Positions 25,560 to 38,549 of a stretch of DNA of 64,000 bases are shown here, in pieces. Source of the stretch: Solen grandis (Eukaryota > Mollusca > Bivalvia > Adapedonta > Solenidae); NCBI GenBank assembly GCA_021229015.1, contig CM037783.1, positions 7,201,324 to 7,265,323 of the forward strand. Direction: 5' to 3'. The position numbers and the translations under genes were made by a program. The notes beneath the pieces are model-generated. The model was not told the origin of the DNA and ran no database searches. It saw nothing but the letters and a program-made list of their open reading frames with translations. Position 1 is the first letter of the stretch. Every line of letters starts with the position of its first letter.

Positions 25560-28060
25560 AGAAAAAAAAAACATTCGTATCAACGAATGAAATCTATTAT
25601 TATTCTTTTTTTTCTTCTTTCTCCCGTTTTAATTTCAAAAAATTTTTGCTATTGCCCAAAGGGGGATGAAAATTTAATGGCCCTTTAAATTTTCCCGATG
25701 CTAAATTTTTTAATTTTCCCTATGTTTTTTTCTTTCCCCTAAAAACGTCATGTGACGTCACACTTGACGTTGTCTTCAAAAGTTTTACTCTTTCTAAAAG
25801 CCTTTTTTTTCCTTTCCGATTTTCATTGAAATTTTTCCAAATGCTTATTTAAAGGCTCTAGTTGTGCCTTTCCTTTGTCCGTTTTTAAAAAATTCGAAAA
25901 TGCAATAGTTTATGGCGAACCCAAAATTTTCAAACCCAAATTGACGCCCCAAATTTTAAATACGTAAAAAAAATCGTTTAAAGATAAGTTAACATTTTAA
26001 TATTGAAAATTTATAAAGTCTCAAAGGTGTTTTATATTTTATGAAATAACGTAAATTGACGTCTTTATGACGTCAAAAGGTAAAAAAAAAATTTCTGATT
26101 ATCCCGGCTTTAATTTTAAAAAAATTTTAAAAATCTAATGGAAAATTTTCCGCACCCATGCGCTTTAGAATAAAATGAAATTCATATTAATGTAAACTTA
26201 AAAATCACGTCAATTTACGTAAGGACATAAAGGTATAACGGGGGGTTTTCCCAAGCCATTTTTTTTTGGAAACCGATTTTCATCAAATTTCACAGAATGA
26301 AAAAGTAACCTCTAGTTTGTATCTCGGGTCCCCTTTTAAAACAAATTCAAAAAAGGAAGGGGTTCTATGGCAAACCAATTTTCGAACCATTGACTTTAAA
26401 ATTTTTCAAATACATATAAAATCGCTTCCGGAAAAATTTAGAGAGTTGATTTTTGGACTGAATTTTGTTTTTAAAAGACTTAAATTTTATTCTGGAGGAT
26501 TAACGTCTTTTGCCCAAAAAGGTCAAAAAAAATTTAATATATCACGCTTTAAATTTTCAAATTTTTGCAAAGTTGCTTTTAGCATGAAAAAATTCTTGAT
26601 ATATTTAAGATACTTAATAATCATTTTTTTTTGATTTTCTTCCCCCTTTGTGACGTCATTGACATCAAACTTGACTTTTGCTACACAAGCTTGACGCGGT
26701 CTAAAAGCCATTATTACAGGAGGGAAAATTCAAATTGTAAGCTTTTTTAAATAAATTTTTTTTGAAACCCATAGTTTAATAAAAATAGCCCCAAGGGTTA
26801 AATAAATTAAACATTAAAAAAATGATATTCAGTTATTTTTGTCATACCCCCTCCAATTTTAAAGGGTTTTATTTATCAAAGTTTTTTTTTAAATTAAAGG
26901 GCCATACAAAAGAAATTTTTAAAGGTTTGGAATTTCCCTATCCTTTTATTTTTTTTTTGTTTTTTAAGTTTTTTAAACAAATGAAACAAAAGTCCTACCC
27001 TTTTTTAATCACGAATGAAATCTGGGTTATTCTTTTTCCTTTTTCCCCTTTATTATTTCTTTTTTTTTTCGTCTTAAAAATTGTTTTTAAATTTCAAAAG
27101 GGTTTTTGTCATTCCCCTTTAACAAAAAAAATTTTTTTATGGCCTACACCCTTTAACCTTAAAATTTTTGGGATGCATAAATTTCATATTCATATGAGGG
27201 TAAAATAACTTTTAGACTTAACGCCCGGGTAAAAAAGAGTGTACCTTTTTAAAAGCCATTTTTTTCTGGACCGTTTTCATAAAAATTTTCACAAAAATGT
27301 GTATTTTAAGGTCTAGTTGTGTATCCCGATGTCATTTTTTAAAAATTTAAAAAAAGGAAAAAAGCAAAGGGCAATCCAAATTCAAAAACCATTGCCCAAA
27401 ATTTTTAAAAAGCGAAAAAAAACCTTACAGATAGCTAAAAAGATGATTTTTTGGACAGGATATAACCCTCTAGGTTTTGGGTTTCATCTAAAATTCCCAG
27501 AAATTTTGTCGTATGACGCCCATATGACTCATGAGGTGAAAAAAAATTTAAACAACTTGTACGGGGTACACCCCTTTTTTCCCCTGGGCCGATTTTCCCC
27601 CAAAATTTTTTCACAGAATGTTTTTTTTGGGCTCTGGGTTGTGCTTTCCCGGGGTGTCCTTTTTTTCCAAAATTTGAAAAGGAAAAATTTTTCTATGGCA
27701 AAATCCAAGATTCGAACCTTTTTCCCGGTAAAATTTTCAAAAACGTAAAAAAACCCTTTTTCAGATATTTAGAAATTTGGAATTTGGACTGAATATTATT
27801 TTTTTTTAAAATTTTTATTTCTATTATGTGACGAAAACCTTTTTATTTAAACGTCATGGGGTAAAAAAGAATGTTTTTATATCAAGCATTATTTTCTATA
27901 TGTTGAAAAAGTTCCAATGGGGCATAAAAATTTTTACTTGTTTTAAATTTAAGATACCCCTTTTTTCTTTCCCAAATTGATTTTCATAGCCTATACCCCA
28001 TTTCACATCAACTTGCGCCCAACACAAAGTTTGAAACGCGGTCTAAAACCATTTTTTTGG
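25560..28060 (+). repeat. TGACGTCA mega-array, two junction remnants with D-type units
   Basis: A junction remnant CATTCGTATCAACGAATGAA (25572-25591) is followed by ATCTATTATTATTC and D-type units to about 26.99 kb. These carry ACGTCATGTGACGTCACACT at about 25744 and ATGACGTCAAAAGG at about 26067. A second remnant (CACGAATGAAATCTGGG at about 27010) starts another D block to about 28.06 kb. The plus-strand frames of 122-143 codons here are phenylalanine/lysine-rich shadows of homopolymers and repeats. Confidence 0.6.
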
Positions 28061-28705
28061 ACGTTTTTTCTCAAAATTTCACAGGGGGGTGTAGGGTTAC
28101 CAAAAAGGGGCCCAACCCCTCTCCTTTTAAAACCCAAAATATGAAAAAGCAAGGATTTTTTTTGGCATCCTTATTTTGGTTTTAAAAAAATATTGAAAAG
28201 ACCGAGGCTCGTGGTAAAACCCAATTTTTGAAAATATGCTTGGGAATTTAAAATTTTAGTATTTCAGAACCCTTTTTCGAAGAAAAAAAGCAATTTCACA
28301 CATGTTGAAAATTAAAAAACTTTTTTCTTTGATTCCATAGGCCAGACGTAAATTTGACGTAATGGGGTTATAATATTTTTCATTCCGGGTGAAAATAAAT
28401 TAAATTTGTGATCCCAAGGGTCCAGAATTAAAAAATATTAAAGCATAGGGTTAAATTTTCCTGAATTTTCAAAATTCAAAAAATTTTTCTTATTCATGTG
28501 ACACCAGAATAGACGTTAGATCAAAAAGTTTATAAGCGCTCGCAGACATTTAAAATTGGGAATGAATTCGTCTAAAATTTTCAAAAAATGTATGGGTTTT
28601 ACACTCAAAACTAATTTTTTTACTACTACCCCCATATCAATAATTTTCATTTTTGATTGAAAATTTTAACGGTTTGCAGAAAGCCCCTATCTAGTTATTT
28701 TTAAA
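28061..28705 (+). repeat. TGACGTCA mega-array, C-type unit and junction remnant
   Basis: C-type markers AAAATATGAAAAAGCAAGG (about 28135) and GAAAAGACCGAGGCTCGTGG (about 28194). Closes with GGTTTGCAGAAAGCCCCTATCTAGTTATTT at about 28672-28701, which keeps the GCAGAAAG and CTAG-TTATT parts of the junction. Confidence 0.6.
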
Positions 28706-29700
28706 TTTTCCTCTTTTCCCAAACCCCAAATCCAAGTGTTAATTTCAGAAATTTTTGCCAGGCCCTTGGGGCAACATAAAAAATTAAATTGCCTCACAAA
28801 AAAGTTAAAATTTTTAAATTCTCTCTTTTTAAAAATTTTAAATTTCCTAAAAATAGGGAAATTTTGACGGGGAAACATAAAAAGGTTTTTTCGGGGCTTT
28901 GACCTTTTATTCTTTGTTTTTTTAATTTTGATATTTTCACAGAAGAAATGTTTGATATAGTTTGTGCAAAAATTGTTTTTTAAAAATTTTTCAAATTCGA
29001 AAAAATTTTAAAAATTTATCCCAAACCCCCGATTTTCAATTTTTGGCCCCAAAAACAATCATTTAATGTTACAAAGGGCACTGATAGTTAGAAGCATAAA
29101 AATTTGGACAGCTAATGGGCCCCAAAATTGCCAATTTCCTTTTTTTTCTGAAATATTCCCTTTTTACTCCTTTTTTGGGGGACTTTTTTTTAAAGGGAAA
29201 AATCCAATTTTTTTAAAAAATTTTTCCCCTCGTTCTGGCATCACACATTTCGATTTAAATTTTTAAAAGGAAATTGAAATTGAAAGCGATAAAACTTATA
29301 TTTTTTAATACATTCTATCATTTTCCTTTTAAAATTGGCGTCATATGACGTCATATTTGACGTCAGCTTAAAAATTTGGGTTTCCCTCTCCTAAGCCTTA
29401 AATTTCCCTTTCCGATTATGATGATTTTTTTACAAAAAGGGTTTTTTTAAGGATGTAGATGTGCACTTTGGCATTTTACTTTTCCCAAAATTTCAAAAAG
29501 GGTTTAAAGTTTCCCATGGAAATTCCCGATTTTCGAATTTTGGGTCCAAAAACTAAATTTAAATGTTACAAACCCCCTGAGCGTTAAAAGAATGAAAATT
29601 GGACAGCAAAACGGCAAAGGGGTTTTCCCATTCAAATTTTTTTTTGCATTTTTTATTTTGATCGCGGGGTTATGACGTCACCCAAAAACATAAAAAGCTT
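28706..29700 (+). repeat. TGACGTCA mega-array, E-type units (distal end)
   Basis: Two units marked by a TTTTGGGTCCAAAAACTAAA-like phrase followed by ATGTTACAAA and AAAATTGGACAGC (about 29047-29114 and 29540-29625). Includes GTCATATGACGTCATATTTG at 29340 and ATGACGTCA at about 29671. The mega-array is not recognisable beyond this point. Confidence 0.6.
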
Positions 29701-32700
29701 TTTTTAAAGATTTTTTTTCCCCCCAAATTTCCCTTTAAAATTTTGGGGTTTTCATCTTTTTTTAAAACCCCTTCAAATTGACAGAGTTAAGGGGGGAATT
29801 AAATGCATACTGAAAAAAAAAATTTTCCCGGGGTTTATAAACCCCAAGAATAAAAAGCAAGAATTTTTTTAAAAAAAAAATATATAAAATCGCCAATTAG
29901 ACAAATGAATTTTTTTAATTCTAAAAAATGTCAAACTTAAAAAACTTCAAAAAGGGCTTAAAAAAGAAATTTTAGGGCCATCAAACAGCCCGGATTTTCC
30001 CATTTTTTAAAGGGAATCCAACTTGAAAAAAAAACCTGTTCGTTTTCCCGGGGAGAAAAAAAATTTTTTTTGGTTTTAAGGACACTTTTAGCTGAACATA
30101 CCTTGAAAAAAAATGATTTTTTTCTTTATCACTTTTTTTTTGACGCCCTTTTAAAATATAAAGAAAATCTTTCTTTCAACATGTTTTCCCGCGCCCCCAA
30201 CCCGCAAAAGAAATTAAATCCCCAATCTTAAGAAAACCCTTTAAGAAATTTTAATTTTGTGTCACTTGTTTATGGCAACATTTTTTTTTAAAGCAACAAT
30301 TTTAAAAAGATAAAAAGATTGGAATATAAAATTTTAGAAAATAAAATTTGGGCAGTACCTTAACATGCGCAAAAATTTTCAAGGATTCCTTTTATCAAAC
30401 ATGACTTTTTTCATTTTTTTTTCGAAAAAAGGGCAATTAAAGTAAATCTTTTTAATTTTGGGAAGAATGAAATGAAATGGTATTGGGTTTGATTGAGCAA
30501 GACCCATTTTTTTCTTTTGCAGAATGATGCCTGCTTTTGAATAGTGAATTGTGACACTTTTTTTTGATTTTAAATAAGTCCCCATTTACGAGGGAAATAG
30601 TATAATTATACTAAGCCAGAAAACCTAAAACCGAAATCTTATTTGCTTTTGCTATCACGGCTTTTTTTGCAAACCTGAAAAAAAATGACAAATCCATGTA
30701 TATCAACCTACGTTTTTTTATTTTTTCTAAAATTTTTAAAACGGTTTCTTTTTCAAAAATCGTAAAAATAACAAATATAAAAACAAATAAATTTTTAAAT
30801 TTTTCCAAGACGTTTATAACGAAAATTACATAGAAATAAAAATTATTTTCATAAATTTTTTTTTGGGCTTAACCTCTGCCATTTTTTCCCCCATCAAATT
30901 TTTTGCAAATGTAAAAATAAATTTAAATTTTTAAAGGGTTTGAAAGTCTTTCGTTTTTAAAGTGTTTTTTTTTTTTTTTTTTTTTTTTTTTTTCTTTTTA
31001 AAACAATTTAAAAATGTAAATCAAATTGCAATGAATACTTTTTAAGTCATATGCTTACAAAAAAAAGTTTTTAAAAAAAAACCCCTAAAAAAAACTGTTA
31101 AAATCGATTGAATAACGTAAAAAAACCCTTTTCTTGGGATAGAAATATCTTAAAATTTTTCCTGTTTTTTTTTTTTTTTTTGCATGAAAGAAAAAACGGT
31201 TGTGTAATCAAAAAAGGTCCCATTTAGCTTTCTCAAAAATCTTCATAAGAAAAAGAAAATAAATAAAAAAAAAGTTTTTAAAGCTTTTTTTTTAAACATA
31301 AGTATATATAATTTATGACAATAAAAATTTTCCCGTATTTAATCACTTTTAAAAAGGGCTCATTTTTCCCTTTTTTTTTATTAACTTAATACCCAAAATC
31401 CCTTTTGGGAAATAAGCAAAGGGAAACCCCGCTTCTTTTGTATCTTAAACAAACGATTTTCTATTTTAAATTATTTTTTTAATTTCCCGGATGAAAATGG
31501 AAATTTTTTGGAAAAAAACACCCACAATTTACAGGGAATTTTGAAAACCCTAGATACAAATTTAATAAAGGGGGTTTGGGAAAGTGAATACATCGAAAAC
31601 AAATTTTTTTGGGTTTTTTGGGAAGAGAGGGGGTTTTGAAAAGAAATAAAAAAAGGACATAAATTTGGTATTGAAGTGGTTGCCATTTTTAACTATTTAG
31701 GTACATTTTTTTCTTAAAAGGGGAATTTTTCAAATGTTTTCAAAAATCTTTAAAGGAAAAACCCTTAAAAGGGCATTAAATTGTTTTATTATACAATTAA
31801 AAAAACTCCCCTTTAAAATTAAAAACCTTATGTCAGTTAATTGATTTTTTTTTTGGGCCCAATTTTTTAAACTATATTTTGCGGGGTCTGTGCTTTTAAA
31901 AATCAAAAAGAAATTGAACGTATACACTTAAAATTCTGAAAACAAAGGGGTTAAAGAGTTCCGGGGGAATGCTTTGTAATGCCCACTGTTTTAGGGTGTT
32001 AAAAAACGTTACCCTTTTTGTAGGGTTACCTCATTTTTTGGTAGAATTTTTAAAGAATTGGTTAAAGCCCACACATTCCGAAAATATTTTTTTAAATAGA
32101 TTGTATAATTAAAAAACAAGATTTTTTGATGGGGCAAATTTAATTTCGTAAGTAAGCTAAAATTTTTTAAGATAACTTTTTTTTTTTCTGAAATTTTTAA
32201 AATGATTAATTCCTCGTCAATACACAAAAACATTCAGCAAATTTCAAAAGCGGGGTTTTTGATTTTTTTAAACAAAAAAAGGGGTTTTGGTTTAAAATTC
32301 ATAGAAAATATCTTTTAGGGGAATATAAATTTTTTTAAAAACACTTTTTTTATATGACCCAAAACCGGATTAGTACACCCCGACCTGAAATTTTTTAATA
32401 ACTAAACTACGTATAAAAACCAAAATTTTGAAAATTCATACGGGAAGATTCGGGGGAAAAAAAAGTTTTACCTAGAGGAAAGAAAATTTTGCAATGAAAT
32501 TTTAAAATTTACATTGAAGAATTTTTTCTTTTTTGTTTGTGTTTGCCCCATGTTATAGAAAGTTTTTGGGAAAAACATTGTTATTTTAGGCCATCAGTTT
32601 TTAAATTTTTTTTGAAATATTAAACCCCAGACAGAAAAGCTTTAAAAAAAAACCCTTAGGGGATGTATAAAAAGAATTTTTTAAAATTAAAAATACTTAA

Positions 32701-34685
32701 AATTTTTTTTGAGGGTTTAGTATAAAAAGAAAAAAATATTTTAAATTTTTTATTCAACTCTCCATGTTTAATATGTTTAAATATGGTTTTAATCTGAAAA
32801 ATAAACGTTTTTAATTTTGTAAAAATTTTAAAAATGCAGTTTTTTAAACCCGAGGGTATTTTGTACAAGTTTTTAATAAAATGGTTTTGTTCTTTTCTGT
32901 AAATATTATTTTTAAAAATGAAAGCTTTGAAACCTGGATGTATACATAGGGCATCTTTTTAAACATGCAGAACATTGAATATTTATTTACATTTGTGGGG
33001 TTTTTACGGGTAATGGACAATTGTTTAAAGGTAATTTTAATAAAAGGAATATCATGTTGAACATGGGGCTGTACACCCCTCTTTTCCGTTTTTTCAGGGG
33101 GGGCCAAAAAACAAAAAAAAAAACAAGTTAAGAAAGGGGACATAGGAAATTTATAATTTAAACATTTTTACAGTGATATTTTTATTTAAACCCCACTTTT
33201 TGACATTGGGTTTTTTAGGGACGTTATGGTTTCAAAGGTCTTGCAGAGTTTAATCGTAAGATGAAGAAAGCGCAAAATTTTTGGGCCCGATCACATCACT
33301 GAAACCCCCGCTGCAGCTCCCATCCCCCCCCCCCACACATCTTATGTGAATCCCCCTTTTTTTCCCAAAATTTTTCCCAATTTTATTTTATTAATAAAAT
33401 AATGAATTTGGTCCCTTTAAAAAAAAGGTTTAAAAAATTTCATTTTTGCATGAAAAAAATTTTAAATGTCTTTTTTAAAGGACTTTTAAATTTGATAATG
33501 ACCAATTAATTACAAAGATATTTCGCTTTTAAAAATGGGGAATTTTTTGAAACCGCTAAAGATGTTTAAAGGTTTTCCCCCGATAAAAAAAAGGGTTTTT
33601 ATGTCAACCCCAAACTATAAAGTAACTTTGGGGGCTTCTTTTTGATTAGTAATTGTCACAAACCCAAAAAGCAAGTTTTTTCCCCCTTTAAAAAAAATGT
33701 TTTAAAATTTCACAAGGGCATAGAAAAAATTTTTGCCTGGGTTTTTTAAAAACTTTGCATGTCATTGTTAAATTTCAAGAGGGTTGTTTTTTTTAAAAGG
33801 AAAAAGGCAAAACCCTAAGGGGGGGAAAATGCCCTTTTAATACCAAAGGACAAAAGGGGGGCAAGACTTTCTGGCTTTTTGGGAAAGGGAAGGGGCAATC
33901 CAGCCTAAACCCAAGGCCCGAGAAAAAAGAAAGGACCCGAAAAGGCAAAAGTGTTTTTAGAAATAAACTTTTGAAAGTAAAATTTTTTTACTTTTAAACA
34001 TCTGAGCAGTGCCCCGGGGAAAAAAAGTTTGGTTTTAAATTTTGTGGGTTTAAAAAAAAACTTTTTATTTATTTTTTATGTTTTTTTAGGGGGATTTCTT
34101 AGTTAAAATTTACATCTGTATCAACAAAATTTTTTCCCCTTTTTGACATTTTAAATTTTCATCCCGACCCAACAAGCTACATAGGGGGAGTTATATTGGG
34201 TTTTCCGCAATAAAGTCCCCCTTGATTTTAGTAAAGAGTCATGAGGGTTTGGGATTATTATATCCCCTTTTTTAAAAACATGGGTTTTTTTGTTTACATG
34301 ACATTTCTCTTTAAAAAAAATTGTTTTTAAGTTGAATTTTTTTAAATTTTGTTTTAATTTTTGGAATTTTGAAAACTGTTTTAAAAAGATTACAAATTTA
34401 AAAATTTTAATTCCCAGCATATATTTTTTTTTTTTTCTTTCGTGCATGATCATTTATGTTTAATATAGCCTTTGCACCAAATAAAACCCGTTTTCCAGGG
34501 AAAAAAAAGAAGGAGTTGCCCTACAAAGGAATGGAAAACACAAGAATCTTTCCCCTGATTAAACCTTAAAGATGTTTGCAGGTTTTTATCCGTTTTTGAC
34601 AAGTGACTTTAAATAAATCAAAGGACAAGCTTAAAATGGGAAGAACTATCCAAAAAAAGGGAAAAATCTGGTCTGCCCAGAGGGA
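29701..34685. other. AT-rich tract, no recognised feature
   Basis: Nearly 5 kb of AT-rich, homopolymer-rich sequence. Includes T/A tracts (for example about 30964-30993) and a C-rich spot at about 33300-33345. Minus-strand frames up to 100 codons are lysine/phenylalanine-rich low-complexity. I see no repeat family or gene. Confidence 0.4.
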
Positions 34686-34689
34686 CCCA

Positions 34690-34835
34690 AATTGAGTAAC
34701 AGGCGCCCCTGTTGGGCCCATATGGGTTTTTTTCCCCTCTTTTATGTATAAGGGTCAGCCCATATGGGACCCATCTAATCCCCCCCGGGTACACTCCCCC
34801 TAAGGTCCCATGTGGACAGCCCATATGGGGCCCCC
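34690..34835. repeat. GCCCATATGGG minisatellite-like patch
   Basis: Three copies of GCCCATATGGG (about 34716, 34757, 34817) plus related CCCATGTGGACAG and GGACCCATCT, with much higher GC than the surroundings. The frame at 34618-34824 on the minus strand reads as Gly/Pro/Tyr-rich low complexity because of this repeat and is not evidence of a gene. Confidence 0.55.
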
Positions 34836-36479
34836 AAAAAAGAAGCTATCTGGGGTTTAAAAATTTTCAATTTTCACCCCTTTTACCTCTGATTGGGCAC
34901 CTTTTTATACTTTTTTTCTGCTCAAGGGTTTTTACATAAATTTTGAACTTTTGAGAAATTAAAATCTAAACCCAAAATATATCTATATAATACTAATAAT
35001 AGAGTAACTTTGTTTTTATGTTGTACAAAAAAAATTTAATGGGAATTTTCTCCCCAAAAAAGATATTTGTTTTTTAAATTTTAAACATGATTTATCAATT
35101 AATCCGTGACTTTTTTGCCCCTTTTTAAAAATTTTTTTTTTTTGACTGATTCAATCACTAAAAACCGACAAAGCTTACCTCAACTTTTTCGTCAACAAAA
35201 AGACGGGTGTACCAGTTTAAAAAAGTCCGAGAAACCCTTTTCGCCCGCCGAATAAATTCTTCAACCCAAAAGTTTGCCAAAAACAGTAAAACTTTTTTAG
35301 TTCCGGCTGAACCTATTTAAAAAAAAGTTTTGCCCGTTCAGGGGTAAATTTAAACCCAGATTTTCTTTCTTTTTTGCAGCTATTGTCATTAAAATACATG
35401 TAAAAAACGCAGTTTCCCCCAATGATTTAAAAAAAAATTTTTGGGAACCTGCTTTGTTTTTACAAAGAAATGACAAAGCGGAGCCAAACCCAAATCAGGA
35501 AATAAAACCCAAACAGATAAGTTTAAATCCAAAAGTGGAGCTTCGAAATTTTTTATGACAAATGGGTAGTTCATGTATAATTTCAAAGGGGGCAGGGGTC
35601 GGGAAAACCCCTAGTGAGTCTTTTAATTTAAGTTAAAATGTTCAGGGGGTTTTCGTTTCCCCCCTTTTGTAGTTGTAATTTTCTTAAAGGGATGATAAAA
35701 AAGGGGGGGGAAAAAACGCTTACGATGGGCCCCAGTATTGAAAAATCTGTCAAACCACGATCAAACGCTACCTCTGGGGAAATGATTTTTTTTATGATTT
35801 TTGGCGAAACAGTTTTTGTAAAGTATACAAGAGATTAAACCCAAAATTTTACCCTATTTGATAATAAATTATTAGGCTACATGAAGAAAACTTACTTAAA
35901 TTTGGGAAACCTCCATCTTTTTAAAAAAATACGAGGTGAAAACCCTTTTTGGGGGGGATGGAAGCCCCTTTCCCATGAGATTTGTTACCCTTTTCTTTAA
36001 TTAGCTTATCCAACACTTATTTTTTGAACATTCAATGAGACGTATCCCCGTGGTTTATAATATAAGACGTATGTAAAAAACCCTTTAAAAAAGAAATTCA
36101 AAACATAAAGGGAAATATGTACAACCCCTAAATAAAAAAACCCACGTAACCCAAAAAAAAATGTACAGTAAAGTAAAAATTCGTGATGTAATGAAGAGTG
36201 TTCATAAGGGAATAAAGAATTTTATAAAAACATAATTGGGGGAAAGAAAACCCATAAATTTAGTAATTTTTTAACATAACAAAGAAATTTTACACAAAAT
36301 AAAAAAAGAATGTAAAACAAATAAAGGGGAAAGGGGGGGAATACAAAGGCATAATAAATAAAAGCACAAACATAAATAACGGGGGCACACACTAAACAAA
36401 AATGGTCAACAAAAGACTTTTAAAACCCGGGGTTTTATATTTTTCGTGTGCGTTTAAAAAATGTCGTGTTTCGTTTTAA
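34836..36479. other. AT-rich tract, no recognised feature
   Basis: No landmarks that I can support. Short frames occur on both strands without motifs. Confidence 0.4.
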
Positions 36480-37400
36480 ATTTTCGCCGTCCGCCCTTTA
36501 TAAAACGGGCCAAAGACATTGGAAATAAAAATTTATTCCGGAGGACGTAATTTTGCACTTTGGGGATTAAAATTTCCAAATTCGCCAAAAATATCATGTG
36601 AAATTTGGGCCTAGAAATTAAAATTTTAAGCTACAAAGCCCTCTGATGCGTTTGTGGGTTTAAAATTTTTGGGCAGCTATCCCCCCAAGGGCCCCCTTTT
36701 TATTTTTCCCTTTAAAAAGTTTTCTATCCGTGGTTAAGGCGCCATTTTAAAAAATATAATTTTAAAGCCAACATGAAAAATTTTTGACAAATTTTATTCC
36801 AAAAAAAAATTGCAACGAAAAAAGGGTTTTTAAAATTTTTAAATTTTTTGTTATAACCAATTTAAAATTTTTAATGGCCCTCAAATGACATATTGGCCAT
36901 ACGTCCCACTTTAAAAATTTTTTCAAGGAAATTTCCCCCTTAATGACTTTTTGAAACGACCCAAAAAAAATTTTCTCGCTCTGGCATCATTATTTTTTTG
37001 CAATCCAATTAAAAATTTCACAAATTCAGTTGAAATTTTAAAGGTTGCATCATGCAAAAAATCACTTTTGGGAAAAGATATTTGAGCAAAAATTATTAAA
37101 AAAAGATATTAAAACCCTTTTTGTTGACCGATGAACTTTTTCCCAAAATGAAGAAAGTTTTAAAACGTCTTTAAAAAATTTAAGTGATAAAGTCCTCAAA
37201 AATCGCAGTTATTCATGTTTTATGGGAAAAACCCTTTTTTTTAAAATTTTTAAGAAACCCGTTTGCAATAACCAAATAAAGGGAATATTCTTTTCCCCGG
37301 GGCAACGATACGAAGAACGATACCTGAAAACAGTAATTGCAATTTTTTAAAAATTTTTATCAAGTCATGTGATTATGACATCATCGAAATATGAAAAAGC
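36480..37400 (+). repeat. Isolated E-type relative of the TGACGTCA array
   Basis: Shares with the E-type units at 28.9-29.7 kb the ordered phrases TTTGGGCCTAGAAATTAAAA, AAGCTACAAAGCCC and AAATTTTTGGGCAGC (36603-36676). It ends with TCATGTGATTATGACATCATCG (about 37364-37385), a diverged CRE-like cluster. Separated from the main array by about 7 kb. Confidence 0.45.
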
Positions 37401-38549
37401 CCTTTATTTTCCCCTTTAAGTGTGAAAGCTCTCTAGCCTCATGAGTTTTTATCAATTTAAAATTTAAAATTTTAAATAGGAAAAGAAAAAAGATGAAGTA
37501 GTTCATCCCAAGGGAAAATTTTTGTTGAATCACGTGCCCTTTACACAACCCTTTAAAATTTTTGCGCAATCATTTAAAAAAATCATATAAAATCGACTTT
37601 TGAATCTATGAACTTTAAAAATTTGCAAAAATGGCAACCCTTTAAAAAGGAAAAATATTCCTGAAGAGGTTTAAAGGGGTTTTTGTCCCTCAAACAAGGC
37701 AGGAAATTTATGTTTTTTCGGATAAGGGCCTATCCCAAAATTTAAAAGCCAAAAGTAATCGGTAAAAAATTTTTTTGACCCCAAAACCAAAAGTTCTTAA
37801 AGCAGGAAGAATGATCGTTGCGATCGTATTTGAGTGCCCACTGCATTTTTAGGATGAATCCGGGGTATACAGGGGCCCGAAATTTAAAAAGTAAACTATC
37901 TGTTTTATAACCCGGTTTTTAGTAAACATCAACAAAAAAAAAACAAAATATATAAATATATATATATTTTATATATAAATAAATATATTCTCGATTTTTT
38001 CGTTTTCCCCCAGGGTTTTTAAATGTCCCCCTTTTTTCTAAATCTGTAAAAATTTTAAACTAATATTAAAGGGAGTAAATAATTGGGGAAATTTTTAAGG
38101 TGTTTCTAAAAAATTTAAAAAACTTTTGAAAATTGAACCCAAGTTTAAGAAAGTTAAGAAAAAATTTTCCCTCATTTTGCTTACACCTCTGCCCCCTTTT
38201 TTTAAGTTTATTGTTTCAAATTTAAAAAAAACAATCAATGTTTAAAATCAAAAGATTCAAGTAAACGGAATGATTTTTTCTATAATTTTTTTCATACTGC
38301 AAGTAAAACTTGTCCTTTAGAAAATTGTTTAAATGACGGTAAAAATAATCATTAAAAGTTTATTTAATTAAAAGTGTAAAATATAAAAACTTGACAATAG
38401 TCTTTTTTAAAAATACCTATTTTCTCAATTTTTTAAAATAGTTTTAGTCAACAAAAAAAGACCCATATTTTTTGTTTTTCATCCGTACAAACCCGAAAAC
38501 CCAAACTGTCATTAACTAATTTTATTTATCCGTCTGGGCTTAAACTAAT
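37401..38549. other. AT-rich tract with a TA-rich run
   Basis: Includes an almost pure A/T run at about 37945-37990 (ATATATAAATATATATATAT-like). No gene or repeat family recognised. Confidence 0.45.

Noticed and set aside
26266..27748. Plus-strand frames of 122, 128 and 143 codons
   Set aside because: Composition is dominated by Phe, Lys and Asn from A/T homopolymers. They lie inside D-type array units that are closed in other copies and have no motif.
34716..34830. SRF-type CArG boxes in GCCCATATGGG
   Set aside because: A CArG box needs six A/T between CC and GG; here there are four.
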